A stretch of DNA of 39,508 nt from assembly GCA_018398765.1 (NCBI GenBank), contig JAHBMJ010000865.1, positions 1 through 39,508 of the forward strand. The letters are read 5' to 3'. Shown here piece by piece: positions 1 to 11,500 of this stretch. The stretch comes from Chromera velia. Taxonomy: Eukaryota > Sar > Chromeraceae. The position numbers and the translations under genes are program-made. Within the stretch, counting starts at the first letter, position 1; the number at the start of each line of letters is the position of its first letter. The notes below the pieces were generated by a model that was given only the letters and a program-made list of their open reading frames with translations, was not told the origin of the DNA and searched no databases.

Positions 1-237
1 GGGGGGGGGCTGGTTTTGTCTCAGAGGAGTTTCTTTCAGGCGGGGGTGGGAACGGGCACGAGGGGCTTGCAAGATCTATTAAGGAAAAGGTGCGTGATGG
101 CTTGGTGATACCGAGACGGAACGACACAACATGATGTGATGCATGCATCCTCCTTTCGTTCTTCAAAATAGGTTCTCGGTGAAATTGGCTCACTGAAATC
201 CCTCCCCCTCTCTCTCTGTGTGTGTGTTTGTTTTCAG
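1..237 (+). other. left edge: intron sequence upstream of the first recognisable importin-alpha exon
   Basis: The bases directly before 238 form a good acceptor: a CT/GT-rich tract followed by TTTTCAG. A possible small exon, 41-89, lies between a CTTTCAG acceptor and a GTGCGT donor. Its phase would fit, but the translation is three residues too short for the conserved ARM helix that should precede the next exon, so I do not call it. Nothing else is recognisable here. Confidence 0.4.
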
Positions 238-2491
238 GTGCTTGCGGATGCCTGCTGGGCCCTCTCCTATCTCTCCGACGGCCCCAACGACCGCATCGAG
301 GCCGTGATCCAGTCGGGGGTGTGCAGGAGGTCTGTCTGACTTTCTGTCTGCCTGTCTGTCTGCCTGCCTGTCTGTCTGCCTGTCTGACTTTCTGACTTTC
401 TGTCTGTCTGCCTGTCTGACTTTCTGTCTGCCTGCCTGCCTGTCTGCCTGCCTGCCTGTCTGACTTTCTGTCTGCCTGCCTGTCTGTCTGCCTGCCTGCC
501 TGTCTGACTTTCTGTCTGCCTGCCTGCCTGTCTGTCTGCCTGTCTGACTTTCTGTCTGCCTGCCTGCCTGTCTGTCTGCCTGTCTGACTTTCTGTCTGCC
601 TGCCTGTCTGTCTGCCTGCCTGCCTGTCTGACTTTCTGTCTGCCTGCCTGTCTGTCTGCCTGCCTGCCTGTCTGACTTTCTGTCTGCCTGCCTGCCTGTG
701 TGTCTGTCTGCCTGTCTGACTTTCTGTCTGCCTGCCTGCCTGTCTGTCTGCCTGCCTGCCTGCCTGTCTGTCTGCCTGTCTGACTTTCTGTCTGTCTGTC
801 TGTCTGCCTGCCTGCCTGTCTGACTTTCTGATGGAGCAATCAAAAAGTAGTTTCCGAGAAAAGAAGGGCTGCAAGTATGAACGAGGCCGGTCCACTGATG
901 CCTTCCTTGCTCTCTCTCTCTTTCTCTGTCTGTCCCTGACGAAGGAGGCAGACGGTTCTTCCCTCGTTTCTCTCTTTTCCTCCCCTCGTTTCTTCGTTCC
1001 TCCTCTGTGGGAGCGCTTGTCTACCTTCCCCCGTGTAGCTTTTCTGCAGCACCTATTGACTGTTTTGCTATCATGCATGGTCACCTTCCATCGATCTCTT
1101 CTCTTCTCTTTTTTCTCTTCTCTCCTCAACTGCAGCCATTTGCACTCCCTTCCTCTTGACTTCTGTGTGTGCTTGTTTGTGTGTCGACGCATGGGCTGAC
1201 GATGGATCCGCCTTCTCCCCTCTCGTTCAGGCATGCAGGCAGGCTCCTGTCCTTTCCTTCCAACACCCAAACGTTCGTTCAGAACGGCAGCTGTCTGGCA
1301 TCATTATTTCTGTTCACACGAAACTGAAAGCATTGGCATTCCTCTCCTCTCCCCTTACAATAAACAAATGAATGCATGGATGCAGATTGGTGGATTTGCT
1401 GATGCACACCTCCCCCCTCGTCCAGACGCCTGCTCTCCGCACAGTCGGCAACATCGTCACAGGTGGGTGTGTGGGTGGGTAGAGTGAATGTAGAAAGGAA
1501 GACTCGGTACATCTCGCATACTGCAGCAATGTTTTGGGCCGCAAAACCAATCGCATTCATGAAGAAAGGTACGAATGAAAAAGGGGGGCAACACGCACAT
1601 ACATGCACACGGAGAGGAAATCGAAAACCTTCTGACTTAAAGACGTAGAGGTGGAGCAGACCCATGTGATCTTCTTTTCTTATTTGTGTATGTTGAGAAA
1701 AACACCGCGTTTTATCGACAGTATTTTTGTGTATGACGATCACTCACCTTATTGCATGCATCATGTTGCTGTGCTCCCTCCTTCCCTGCCACGTACATCC
1801 TTGTAATTCATTCTTTGGCTGCACGAATGAGGTGCGTGCGTGCGTGCAGGGAACGACCGACAGACTCAGGTGATCATCCAGTGCGGTGCGGTGCCGAACC
1901 TCCTCTCCCTCCTGTCCTCTCCGAAGAAGTCGATCAGAAAGGAGGCCTGCTGGACGATCTCGAACATCACTGCGGGTTGGTTGGTTGCTCGGTCTTCTTG
2001 CCCTCCCTCCCTCCCCCCCGTCTCTGTGTGTACGTGTGTGTGAGAGAGGGAGTGTGTGCAAAGTCTGCCTTTGTATCTACAGTGCCTCTTTGTTTCTTCT
2101 CCTACGACTTGTCTGCATCTGAGTCGCCGACGTCGAAGGAATTGGCGTACACATTGCTGCCATGTTTGTGACATGCATTTGATGGGCATGGCGTGTACAT
2201 ATCTATGTAATTGTTGAACTGCATCCGAGTGCATGGGGTGCTGGATGTCTGTCTGTCTGTCTGTCTGTCTGTGTGCAGGGAACAGAGAGCAGATCCAGGA
2301 GGTGATCAACCAGGGATTGATCCCTCCTCTGGTGCACCTCCTGGGCACGGCAGAGTTCGACATCCAGAAGGAAGCTGCGTGGGCTGTCTCGAACGCCACT
2401 TCTGGGGGGAACCTCGCTCAGGTTGGGCGGCGGCCTGTTTTCTTTCCTTCGTCCTTTCGTGCTCTCCTGCTTCACATGTCGGGCTCAATAA

Positions 2492-2533
<42 letters not shown>

Positions 2534-3571
2534 CTCTCTCTCGCTTTGCAGGTAGGGCAGGGCTGGGTGTTAGTTGTGCAGTCGCGCTTCTGTCGTACAG
2601 AAAAAACAAGATATTGTGAGGGACTTTGGCATCCAAATGGTGTAGAGTCTCCTTGTGGTTTGTCCTCTCTCTACATACTATTCATTACTGGTTGACACCT
2701 TGCTGCCTGCCTGCCTGCTTGCCTGACTGTCGCGTCCTGCTTGCAGGTTGAGTACCTGGTACAGTGCGGGTGCGTGCGTCCTCTGTGCCAGCTGCTGGTG
2801 GTGCAGGACTCGAAGATCGTCTCGGTTGCGCTGGAGGCTCTGGAAAATATTCTCAGGTTCGTTGGTTTGTCCCTTCCTTCCGTCAGTCTTTTCGACTGTC
2901 CTCGAAGTGGACGCACAGACAAAGAGGGGCTGCAGAGAGAGGCCGACCGCGTGAGAGAGAAAGGGCGGGCGGGCAAAGAAGCGAGAAAGCTGCGATAAAT
3001 GAACAGCTTCTTCATAAATCTGGAGGAGCAGAGAAGGTAGAAAGAGGGCAGCAGAAACGTGCGCGTGCCCACGCGAGCGATAGATCGAGAGAGATGATGA
3101 CACGTCATGCTAATCTCGACTTTTCTTTTCTCTTCTTTCTTCTCTTCGAAATTCCTTCTCCGAAGGGAGGCTGAAGAGCGGAGGAGAGGAGAGAGGGGGT
3201 GACGAAAAATTCTTCTTCTCAAACCTCAACGAGTGTCTGATCTCTCTGTTGATGTACCAATCTCAATGGGACAAAGATTGATACCTCTATCCGCCCTTTT
3301 TTGCTCCTCTCTCTCTGATTGCATGTTCCGTTTCTCTTTATTTCTTCCTTCTCATTCGTTTCGTCGTTCAACTGTAAGCAGAAGACTGACTGACTGACTG
3401 ACTGACTGACTGAGTGTATAAAAGAGCGCTGACTCTGATTTTGCTTTTTGCTTCTGAAACGTGCTGCTGCTCTCCTGTCGCTAGAAAGGGAAGGGAAGGG
3501 AAATTTCGGGTCTGTCTGTCTGTCTGGTTTGACTCTTCCGGTTGTCCTGTTTCTGTCTGCTCACCTGCTTG

Positions 3572-3623
<52 letters not shown>

Positions 3624-4579
3624 CGCGTGCGAACGAACGAACCTTCCACGCAGAATGGGCAAGCAGAAGCAGGATGCCTCCGGTGCCGAGTTCAACCCCT
3701 GGTGTGGCCTCATCGAGCAGGTAGGTGGGTAGGGGGGTGCATGGGTGCATGCGTGGCACATGAATAATGGACAGTGAGCACGATCTTTCTTTCAAATTTC
3801 GTCCTATTTTCCTTTCTCCTTTGCTGGCGTCATGGTAGTGTCGATTCATTAAGACCAATTGGTGGTGCCCGCTGATGGACAAGGTAGGAGGGGGGAGTGA
3901 AGAGGCGGGAGCGGGGAGCAAACATTTCTTCCGTCCTTCCTTCCGGACCGTCTCCCTTCCTTTCGGCCCTGAAGCGTCCGGACCTCTTGGGGCGCTTTGG
4001 TGGCCCTTTTTTTTTCTTCTCTCTTCTCTTCTCTTCTCTTCTCTTCTCTCTGTGCAGTTGTGCGATCTGATCTCACTTTCGACCAACAGAACTTAGTTCT
4101 TTTTTCTTTCTTTCTTTCTTTCTTCCCTTCTTCCACTCCTGCAGGTTCAGGGCGTGGAGAAACTCGAAGCGCTTCAGGAGGACCAGAATGAGGTGCGTCT
4201 GTCTGTCTGGTGGTTGTCTTGTGTGTGGGTTGCTTGTTTGCCCGTTTGTTCATCTACTGCTTTATTTGGGCAGCTGGTGGTTTGGCACTGTCCTTTGGCT
4301 AGTCGGTAGCTTCGTTCGATCGTTTGTCCGTCCGCAAATTGACCTGCAGACAACCGACACGGATCTAGCATTGGGGAAAGAGGTAGTAACTATCGCTGTT
4401 GCCCGGCTCCTCGTGCTCGCTGGACTGCTGTGCACAATTGCAAATGCTTGATGTTCGCACAATCGGTTTTGTGTGCACGTGTCTGTGTGTCTGCGCGTGC
4501 GTGTTTGTATGTCTCTACCTCTGCGCCTGCGTTCTGTATGGCGATCTGTGGGGGAACTTTGGATGCGCTTCTGCTTGCC

Positions 4580-4613
<34 letters not shown>

Positions 4614-5530
4614 ACTGCCTGGCTGCCTGTCTGCGTCCACAGTCTCTGTCTGTTTCTCCGTCCCTCTGCCGTCTCTGGGATTTGGGCCTTTGATCATACC
4701 ATCAGACTGTTTGTATTTTCTTTTGAGAGCCTGTGGAGAAATCTCCTTTCCTTCCCACTTTGGTTGGCTGTACGTGGAGAAAAGAAGAAGTTAGAGGGTG
4801 ACTGAATCACTGGATGAATCTTTGTCGGTCTGTCTTTCTATCTGTCTGTCGGTCTGTCTGTCTGTTTGTCTGGCTTCTCCACTGGCCAGCTGACTGGCTA
4901 GCTGTGAGGTTGCGCGGCTCGTTTCCTTGTCCGTTCCCTTACCAGCTTCTTTTTTCCTTTTGAGAGGGTGCAGAAAGATTCAAAAAGACGCAATGAAGTC
5001 AGCCTGTCCGTGTGTCTGCGCTTTTTTCCCTCCTGCTATCCCTCGCATTGATTTGCCTTTTCGCCCTTATTGATGGAGGGAGACCTGAATCGATTCGCAC
5101 TTCCTTCTTCTGCAGGATAACAGACAGACAGTGTAGCAGAACCGAGGTGACCGTTGTCCTTCACACAAACGGACGGACAGGCACTCACGCATGCAAGACA
5201 GACTGATATCAATCAATCCATCGATGTAGCATGACTGCATGCATGACGTGCTCTGCAGACTGATGTATTGACTGACTGACATGGGTCCTCTGCTCTGCTC
5301 TGTTCTGCCCTCTTCCTTCTGTTTGCTTTTTGCAGGAGATCTACAACAAGGCGATGAAGATTCTGACGACTTTCTTTCCCCTGGAGGAGGGAGACGAGGA
5401 GGACGGGAACAGAATCGCTGAAGAGGGAGAGCAGCAGGTCCAGGGAGGGTTCCAGAACTCTCAGGCGGCGGCGGTGCCTCAAGGAGGGTTCCAGTTTGGG
5501 GCTCCTCCGCCCTCTGGCTCCGGAATGTGA
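238..5530 (+). CDS. importin subunit alpha (karyopherin alpha), C-terminal half, 8 exons, 5'-partial
   Basis: Importin-alpha is the adaptor that binds nuclear localisation signals on cargo and joins importin-beta for nuclear import. Exons: 238-329, 1386-1462, 1850-1975, 2279-2421, 2747-2856, 3654-3720, 4145-4192 and 5336-5530; all junction phases agree and the last exon ends in TGA. The roughly 285 residues carry successive armadillo repeats with family hallmarks: [51 protein letters not shown] and ALENIL. The Trp-Asn pairs of the NLS groove (W..SN) are intact in the ACWTISN and AAWAVSN repeats. These are followed by the last ARM region ([25 protein letters not shown]) and an acidic, then Gly/Gln/Pro-rich tail. 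The N-terminal IBB domain and first ARM repeats lie outside the window. Family members are about 520-550 residues, so roughly half is present. Introns hold long microsatellites. Confidence 0.93.
331..831 (+). repeat. tetranucleotide-derived minisatellite in importin-alpha intron
   Basis: About 500 bases are built almost only from TGTC and TGCC tetramers. They are interrupted at irregular intervals by the marker TGACTTTCTG, which recurs about a dozen times and gives a higher-order pattern of roughly 35-60 bases. The tract starts directly at the donor of the first exon. Long Arg/Gln/Asp/Thr-rich reading frames on the minus strand are by-products of this repeat and are not genes. Confidence 0.9.
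832..1385 (+). other. remainder of importin-alpha intron, no gene seen
   Basis: This is pyrimidine-rich, CT- and TGTGTG-containing intron sequence that ends in the acceptor TGCAG at 1385. No reading frame with recognisable protein similarity is present on either strand. Confidence 0.6.
2494..2529 (+). repeat. (CT)n microsatellite in intron
   Basis: An uninterrupted CT dinucleotide run inside the importin-alpha intron between exons 2279-2421 and 2747-2856. It lies near the donor side of that intron. Confidence 0.9.
2857..3653 (+). other. importin-alpha intron of about 800 bases with compound microsatellites
   Basis: It holds a TGAC tetramer run near 3384-3412 and a compound CT, then GT, then GC dinucleotide run at 3571-3628, placed just before the acceptor CGCAG. 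The GC/GT alternation is potentially Z-DNA forming. No gene is seen. Confidence 0.7.
3571..3628 (+). repeat. compound (CT)n(GT)n(GC)n microsatellite
   Basis: Three consecutive dinucleotide runs: about 20 bases of CT, 24 of GT and 13 of GC. They lie immediately upstream of the exon at 3654, so they double as the polypyrimidine region of that intron. Confidence 0.9.
4193..5335 (+). other. importin-alpha last intron, about 1.1 kb
   Basis: Mostly TGTC-type tetramer and pyrimidine-rich DNA (runs near 4577-4612 and 4830-4875). It ends in TTTTTGCAG before the last exon at 5336. I see no embedded gene, tRNA or snoRNA that I can support. Confidence 0.6.
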
Positions 5531-6954
5531 AGAGGGAGGGGGGCCGGGGGGGGAAAGAGAGAAAGGGAGAAGCGTCGCGTCGGAGAGGAAAGGAAAAGGC
5601 GAAAGGAAAGGAAGGGAGGAGAGGGAGCAAGCAAAGGAATGCTTCAAGGGAAGGGAAGGGTATCTCGGCACCTCTTCTGCTTTGTTCCCTCACACCTGTC
5701 CTTTGATCAGCAGTCAAACTAATATGTCTCTCTCTCTCTCTCTCTCTCATTGCTTGACAAACCCTTTCTGCATTCTCCCGTTTCCTGTTCGTTCCTTTTC
5801 GTCTTCAGACGAGGTGCCGTCCTGTCTCTCTCTCTCTCTCTCTTCTTCCTTCGTCTCTTTCTCTTGTGAAAGCATTCTGTGTGTAGAATTCGGAGGTAGG
5901 AAGGAAGGGAAAAGTGAGTCGGAAGGAAGCGGGATTTGGGTTTGGGTTTCATTCAAGCAATGAGTGCAATTAAGGTAAGGGGGGGAGGGGGGTTGAGGGA
6001 GTGGGACCCTGGTGGGATTTGGGGTTTTAATCTTTTGTGAAGAAGCAGAGAGACAGACAGAGAGAGAGAGCCTGGGGGAATTGCAGGAAGCACTGCTTGT
6101 ATGTGGACGGAATCATTTCCTGTGTCTGTCTCTGTCTCTGTCTGTCTGTCTGGTCATGCCGTGCGGAAGGATCTGTGCATACACTCATTCACTCACTCAC
6201 TCACTCACTCTTCAAAGCCGTCACTCGGTCCGCATGTTCCCTCCCTTCCCCACTCAAACACACACAGACAAAGTACATCCACCGACAGACAGGGGGGGGT
6301 CGATCGAGAGGAAATAAAAAGGGGGTGGTGGACGGTCGGTCGGTCGGTCGGGAGGCTTCTCTTTCTTTTCGAGCTTTCACACGCAGAAGGATATGGCGAG
6401 AGGGGGGAAACGGTGAAAAGGAGCAGTGAGGCAACGCGAGGCATGGCGAAAAGATGACGCTCTTCTCCTTCATCTGCTTCTCTCTCTGTGTCTGTCTGGT
6501 CGGCGCAGATTTGGGAGGGAGTGAGAAAGGAGGGGGGGCAATGGAGGAAAGAAAGAACGGAGGCGGCCGCGAAGGCTCCTTTGAATATTTGCCACAAACA
6601 AACAAGTCGTCAGAAGAGAAGGGAGACAGAGAGACAATCAGTCTGACCCGCCCGACTCTTGTCTTTTCTGCTTGCCTGTCTAGCTTTTTCGCAAAAGAGT
6701 GAAGGGTGTGTGAGGGCACAGACGAAAAGAACATGTTTTGGGTCTCGTTTGTTCTCCTCCATTCCTTTGTCTTCCCTTCGACATCATTGGATTTCTTTCA
6801 GCATGATGGATGGATGCAGACTTGTTGCTCACCCTCTCCCCGCTCTTCATCTTCTTTCTGCTTTCACAAGGAAGAGACCAAATGGGCGTGACCGGACCTT
6901 TCCGCTTTCTTTCCTTCTTTCGTTCCTTTCTTTCTCTTTCTCTCTCTTGCTTGC

Positions 6955-7102
6955 TTCGTTTCTTTCTTTCTTTCTTTCTTTCTTTCTTTTTTTTTTCTGA
7001 TGGCCGCTGCCCTCCCTCCCCCCTGTTGGCGTTTTGTCTTCTCAATCAATCAATCAATCGGTCAGACAGGTAGGTTCCCCTCGATCGATCGATCGATCGG
7101 TC
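6955..7102 (+). repeat. cluster of tetranucleotide repeats: (TTTC)n, (CAAT)n, (CGAT)n
   Basis: A TTTC run with a T homopolymer (about 6958-6998) is followed by a CAAT run (about 7041-7060) and a CGAT run (about 7081-7100). All are short perfect tandem runs in intergenic DNA. Confidence 0.8.
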
Positions 7103-7799
7103 AACACAGGCGGCATGCATGAGGGAGAGAGAAAGACCGGCACGAAACAAGGGGAGCAAGAAAGACTGCTGTCAGCCACTTTGCCTTTTTCACATTGCGC
7201 ATGCATGCAGACAAAAGAAAGAGGGAAGAGAAGGCAACGGTGAAACACAGCTGAACGGAAGGGGCGAAGCAGACAGAGAAGTGAAGGGCTGCAGAGCCGA
7301 GCAGAGTGGAGCGGAGCTGTGAGAAATTCAAAATCAAATTAATGGAATTGAATGGAAACAATCAGTGGAATGCAAGGAAAGTGACCGGAGACCGCGAACC
7401 GACCCACAACAGACCATGAAGTACCAACAAGCATGCACGGTATGAAAACAGACACACAAACAGACAGACACAGCGACAGGCAGGAAGGCAGAAAGACACA
7501 GACATAGCATGTCATCGCAACCATCCATGCACCACTCCCGTTCCCCGTGTCTATGCATTCTCCCCTCTTCCTCTCACCCAGAAGCCCTGATGCAGGCTGT
7601 TCCTTCCCAATTCGTCGAATCCTCTTCATTGTGTTGGATAAAAAGGACAAATGCGCCTTCTTCGCAGTTCAGCAGCGTGCTAGGCTGCGTGTTTCTCACA
7701 TATTTGCGCAAAAAAAAAAAACTCTCGAGAAACTAAGCAAAACACTAGCAGGGTTGCACCGTAACCTGCACGGCCGGGTGTTGGCTTGCATCCACATAC

Positions 7800-8420
7800 A
7801 TCACACAACTTGATGTGAGCTATTATGATATATTATCTATACAGGCTCAGGCTATGAAGTATAATATTCTAGGTTTAATTATTCAGGTCTACTAGCAGGA
7901 TCTATTTAATATGATACCGTCATCTATTATCATCTATTTGTTTCTTTGTGTACTTATATCTAGGCTTATTTATGTTAAGTGATACGTAATAAATGATTTA
8001 TTCTAGGATTTATTAGTGCCTTTGAGCATTGTATGTCGCCGTTTTATTTTGTAGATCGAGGTCGCCCCCGCAAACGGTAGGGTTAGGTGTAAAAGATAGA
8101 TATGAATTTAGGCCTAGATTTAGGTGTATAAATGAAATGTAACATTACAAATTTCATGATAAATTTGAATAAAAAATATCAATTAGTACATAGAGGGGGA
8201 AAAAATATTATTTTTTTAAATATTAGTATCTATGTATGACATATTCCGACATGTCCAACTTCAGGTCAGATGTAGTCAGATAGAATACAGACTAGAGGGG
8301 CTTTGTTCCCTAGTTTCTAGGCTAGTTTGTTCCTCATTCTGTGTCTTGGAGTGCCTAAAGTCTTAAAGACTTAAGGTAGAGTTATAAGAAAGTCTAGAGG
8401 AAAGTGAATGATAAGTGGGA
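7800..8420. other. AT-rich island, no gene
   Basis: About 600 bases are strongly AT-rich with many TATT/TTTA words. They contrast with the pyrimidine-rich, GC-moderate DNA on both sides and contain no long reading frame. It could be a decayed mobile element, organelle-derived DNA or a structural spacer; the sequence alone does not decide. Confidence 0.5.
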
Positions 8421-8538
8421 AAAGTGTCTTTTTAATGGCTTCAAACAGTGTGACTATATCAGAAACAGTCTCCAATCCGTGCAGGTCAGCGGGCGGATAG
8501 GTGTGTACCGAGTGTGCTGCCCTATGAGGCCCATTGCA

Positions 8539-11500
8539 TCAGACAACTCCCTCTCCTTCAAATGCTGCGGCAGGAGCAACACCTTTGTGGAAATCCTTTA
8601 AGGGGAGGGGTATTAATGATTCGGACGATATCGAGGACTCGAAACCTCCCTCTTCCTCCTCTTCTATGACGAAGCCCCCCAATGGCCCATCCTCGTTCCC
8701 AGCCACGTGTCTCCGGAGCCGAGCCGTCACGAGTGATGATTCACAGGAGGCATAGAAGACAACGAAGAGCTGCAAGCAGTCATCAGTGCAAGAGACTGAT
8801 TTACACATGAAGTTAAATACAGTCAGAGCACAACCCAACTGCACAGTTGATGGGTTAACGAGAAAGCTTCCACTTGCTTCCCACGAGTGCATGAACACCA
8901 GACCTGGCCCATTCAACAGAATTTCTCAGTTGCTGAGAAACGTTGCGGAACAAAGTCGTATGCTCAATTATTGGAATGGACACATAAACATCGTCTCCAC
9001 AAAACGAGGCGGGAATTGACTCCCAATATGAAATCTGATCATGTGATTCGCTTGAGAGCATTCAAGACCAGAAAAAACCACCCGCAATCACGCAGTCGGC
9101 ATTGAAATTCTCATACCTTCAACTTGTCAACAAGGAGATTTCTCGTTCAAATGCCTACTCAGATCTGTATGCATTCGCTCGGACTGACCCAAAAAAGAGT
9201 TCTCGGTTGCAGAGAGCGTACGAGGTGAAGTCCATCCTGCAGCTCCGGAAGCAGAAGGTCGTGAGGCCTGACCTCTCTATCCTGTCTGTCGTCAAAGAGG
9301 CTCTTCCGCCTCTCTTCCAGAGGTTCACCTGCAGCCTGTAGGCGAGTGAGCCACTGCGCTGCTTGTGAATTCCCAGGAAGAGCGTTCCCCTTCTTCATCT
9401 GTCCCGCCGTGTGTCTCCAGGAGTGGTCCAGCAGCACTGCCGCAAGAGCCACGTGGAGACGCAAACCCTGAAGATCAGCCTCTGAGTCTTCTTCTTCTTC
9501 TTCCTGTTCTCCAGCCTCAGGGTCCTCTGACTTTTGTGCCCGTGTCTTGCGGTCATCACGCCCTTCTTTCATCTCCCCTCTCATGTCCATGCCTCCCCTC
9601 GCAGACAGAGAGCGACCACCGGCCCCGTCTACACCACCTTCTCTTCCTCCCCTTTCAGACGTCGGCGAATCTTCCGAGAAGGACCTCGAGGCCTCGGGCC
9701 TTCCTTCCTCCTGCAGGAGTTTGTGTGAAACGACAGACACGCATGTGCATGCCACACTGATTATAGACCCACATAGAAAGAAAGAGAGTGGGGGAACGAG
9801 ACTCAAAGACGGCATCAGAAAGAAACTGAACATGCAGGGCAAATCCCTCTCGTAAGAGAGCTCTGAACACTACATGATCGATCGGGAAGAGAATTAAGCA
9901 GACGTAGAGGAGGTCAGTCAGGGTTCTGTTCCAAGACTCTCGATCCTCAAAAACTTCTTGCAAAAAGATATGCAATCCTCATTTTGACCAAAGAAAAGAA
10001 ACCCGCTGGAAGAAAGAGCATTGGGTCTTTCACTTCAATACGCACCTGCGCAATCTCAATGACGACTCTCTGCAGGTCCACAGAACCTGTCACAGATCTT
10101 CTCTGTCCGTCTTTCCCTTCCATCGACGCATAGGCAGGCTCTGTGACGACAGAATCGCCCCGAGGCCTCCATGTGACACCCGAGGGAGCAACAGCTTCGA
10201 CGTGAGTCGAGGGAAGGCCGCTGGGACTGACGGTCGAGCCGAGACTGAGACGAGATACCCTACTCAAAGTCGGGTGCATGGCGGGCCTGTTGTTGGGCAC
10301 AGAGAGTTCCGAACTTTCATCGTGCTCCTCTATGCCATCGCTTGCCTGTTGCGATGGGGGGTGCGCACAAGGAATTTGAACCTCCGCTGCATCATCGGAT
10401 GGGATTACTAAGCTGACTCTGCGATTTGAAGAAACTTTGTGCTTTTCCCCCGACATCCTAGGAAAGCGGAGACGATTTTCATTCACAGCAACTGAAACAC
10501 TTCCCTTCTGCACGACATCCACCCCCCCGCCCCGTTGAGCTTCCTCTTCCTCGTCCGCTCCTCCCAATTCGCCCTCAAATTCTTCTTCGTCCCTTCCGCC
10601 GCCGATCTCTCCTGAACCTCCTTGAGGAGCCTGCAGGATCATGCGACGACGACTCCGGATTCGCCTCTTGCTGCCGCGGCCTGATGATGAGACTCCAGAC
10701 TGACCAAGCACAGCTGCCTTCCCCCCTTCTCCTTGCCCTTCTCCTCGGTGTCCTTCTGCTTCTGCTGCCGCATCTCTCAAAGCAAGGAAGGTCATGACGC
10801 TGCCGCGCTGCTGCCCCTGCGACAGTCAGCAGGAAAAAAGAAGCGAGGCGAAAAGACCTTTTTTCGTGTCTGTGAGATGCCTCCTATCATAGAGAAGCAA
10901 TAGCTGTCGATCGGCCGTTTCATATAAGAAGCAGGGGAGAGGTGGACCCAAAGACCAAACAAGCACACGAAAAGCAAAGCATCCTAGGGTATGAGCCAGT
11001 CCAAGGTTTGCGCTTCAAGAAAAATTATTCGGGATGACCAACGTTTGTCCCTCTTAGACAGGCACTGCAGGGTACTAGGCAGGGTAGATGCGGATCTTGC
11101 AAAGGAAGAGAACTGACCTCTTTTAAACCTTCATTTTTTTCCTCTCCTGTCTTCGCACGTCTCCTACAGCAGGAACATCTCACAGCCTGCTTTCCCCCTT
11201 CAACCAGGTGGTCAAACCAGAAGCTCCCCTTCATGTTCTCATCGCCCTTCTCCAAGTCCTCCATAGAGTCTCCCCACACAAGAGACAGGGCGAGCTCACG
11301 GTGCTCAAAATCTTCCTCACACTGTCTGATGCGGCTGGCAATGTTATCGTCGCTCTCCAATCTTTCTCTGCAGGGAGGGACATGGAATGAATCCAACCCA
11401 TGCAGTCTCTTCGTCTCAATGTGTGACCGCGTGAACTGATTATCAAAGTCATTCCTCGTTGAGACATGATGCAGGTAACTTGTCGAGCTAGTCGATGTGC

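Larger units (their letters stand above)
5531..8538. other. convergent intergenic region, no gene recognised
   Basis: It lies between the stop codon of importin-alpha (plus strand) and the stop codon of the giant gene (minus strand), so it must hold both 3' untranslated regions. The left two thirds are pyrimidine- or purine-rich with short tandem runs: CT near 5726-5749 and 5826-5842, TCAC near 6188-6210, GGTC near 6332-6350, TTTC near 6958-6990, and AATC then GATC near 7042-7100. From about 7800 to 8420 the base composition switches abruptly to AT-rich. Reading frames here are low-complexity and match no family I know. Confidence 0.6.

Noticed and set aside
41-89. Possible extra importin-alpha exon at the left edge
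   Set aside because: Splice sites and phase are acceptable, but the translation is three residues too short and does not resemble the conserved ARM helix that should precede [13 protein letters not shown].
331-831. CRISPR-like array
   Set aside because: Units are degenerate tetramers without constant repeat length or unique spacers, and the setting is a eukaryotic intron.
190-843. Long minus-strand frames rich in Arg, Gln, Thr, Asp and Gly repeats
   Set aside because: They are translations of the TGTC/TGCC minisatellite inside an importin-alpha intron; tandem repeats without stops give such frames in several phases.
9365-9855. Plus-strand frames antisense to the tail exons of the giant gene
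   Set aside because: The minus strand has the phase-consistent exon 9189-9710; the plus frames are Pro/Ser/Leu-rich shadows of its acidic coding sequence.
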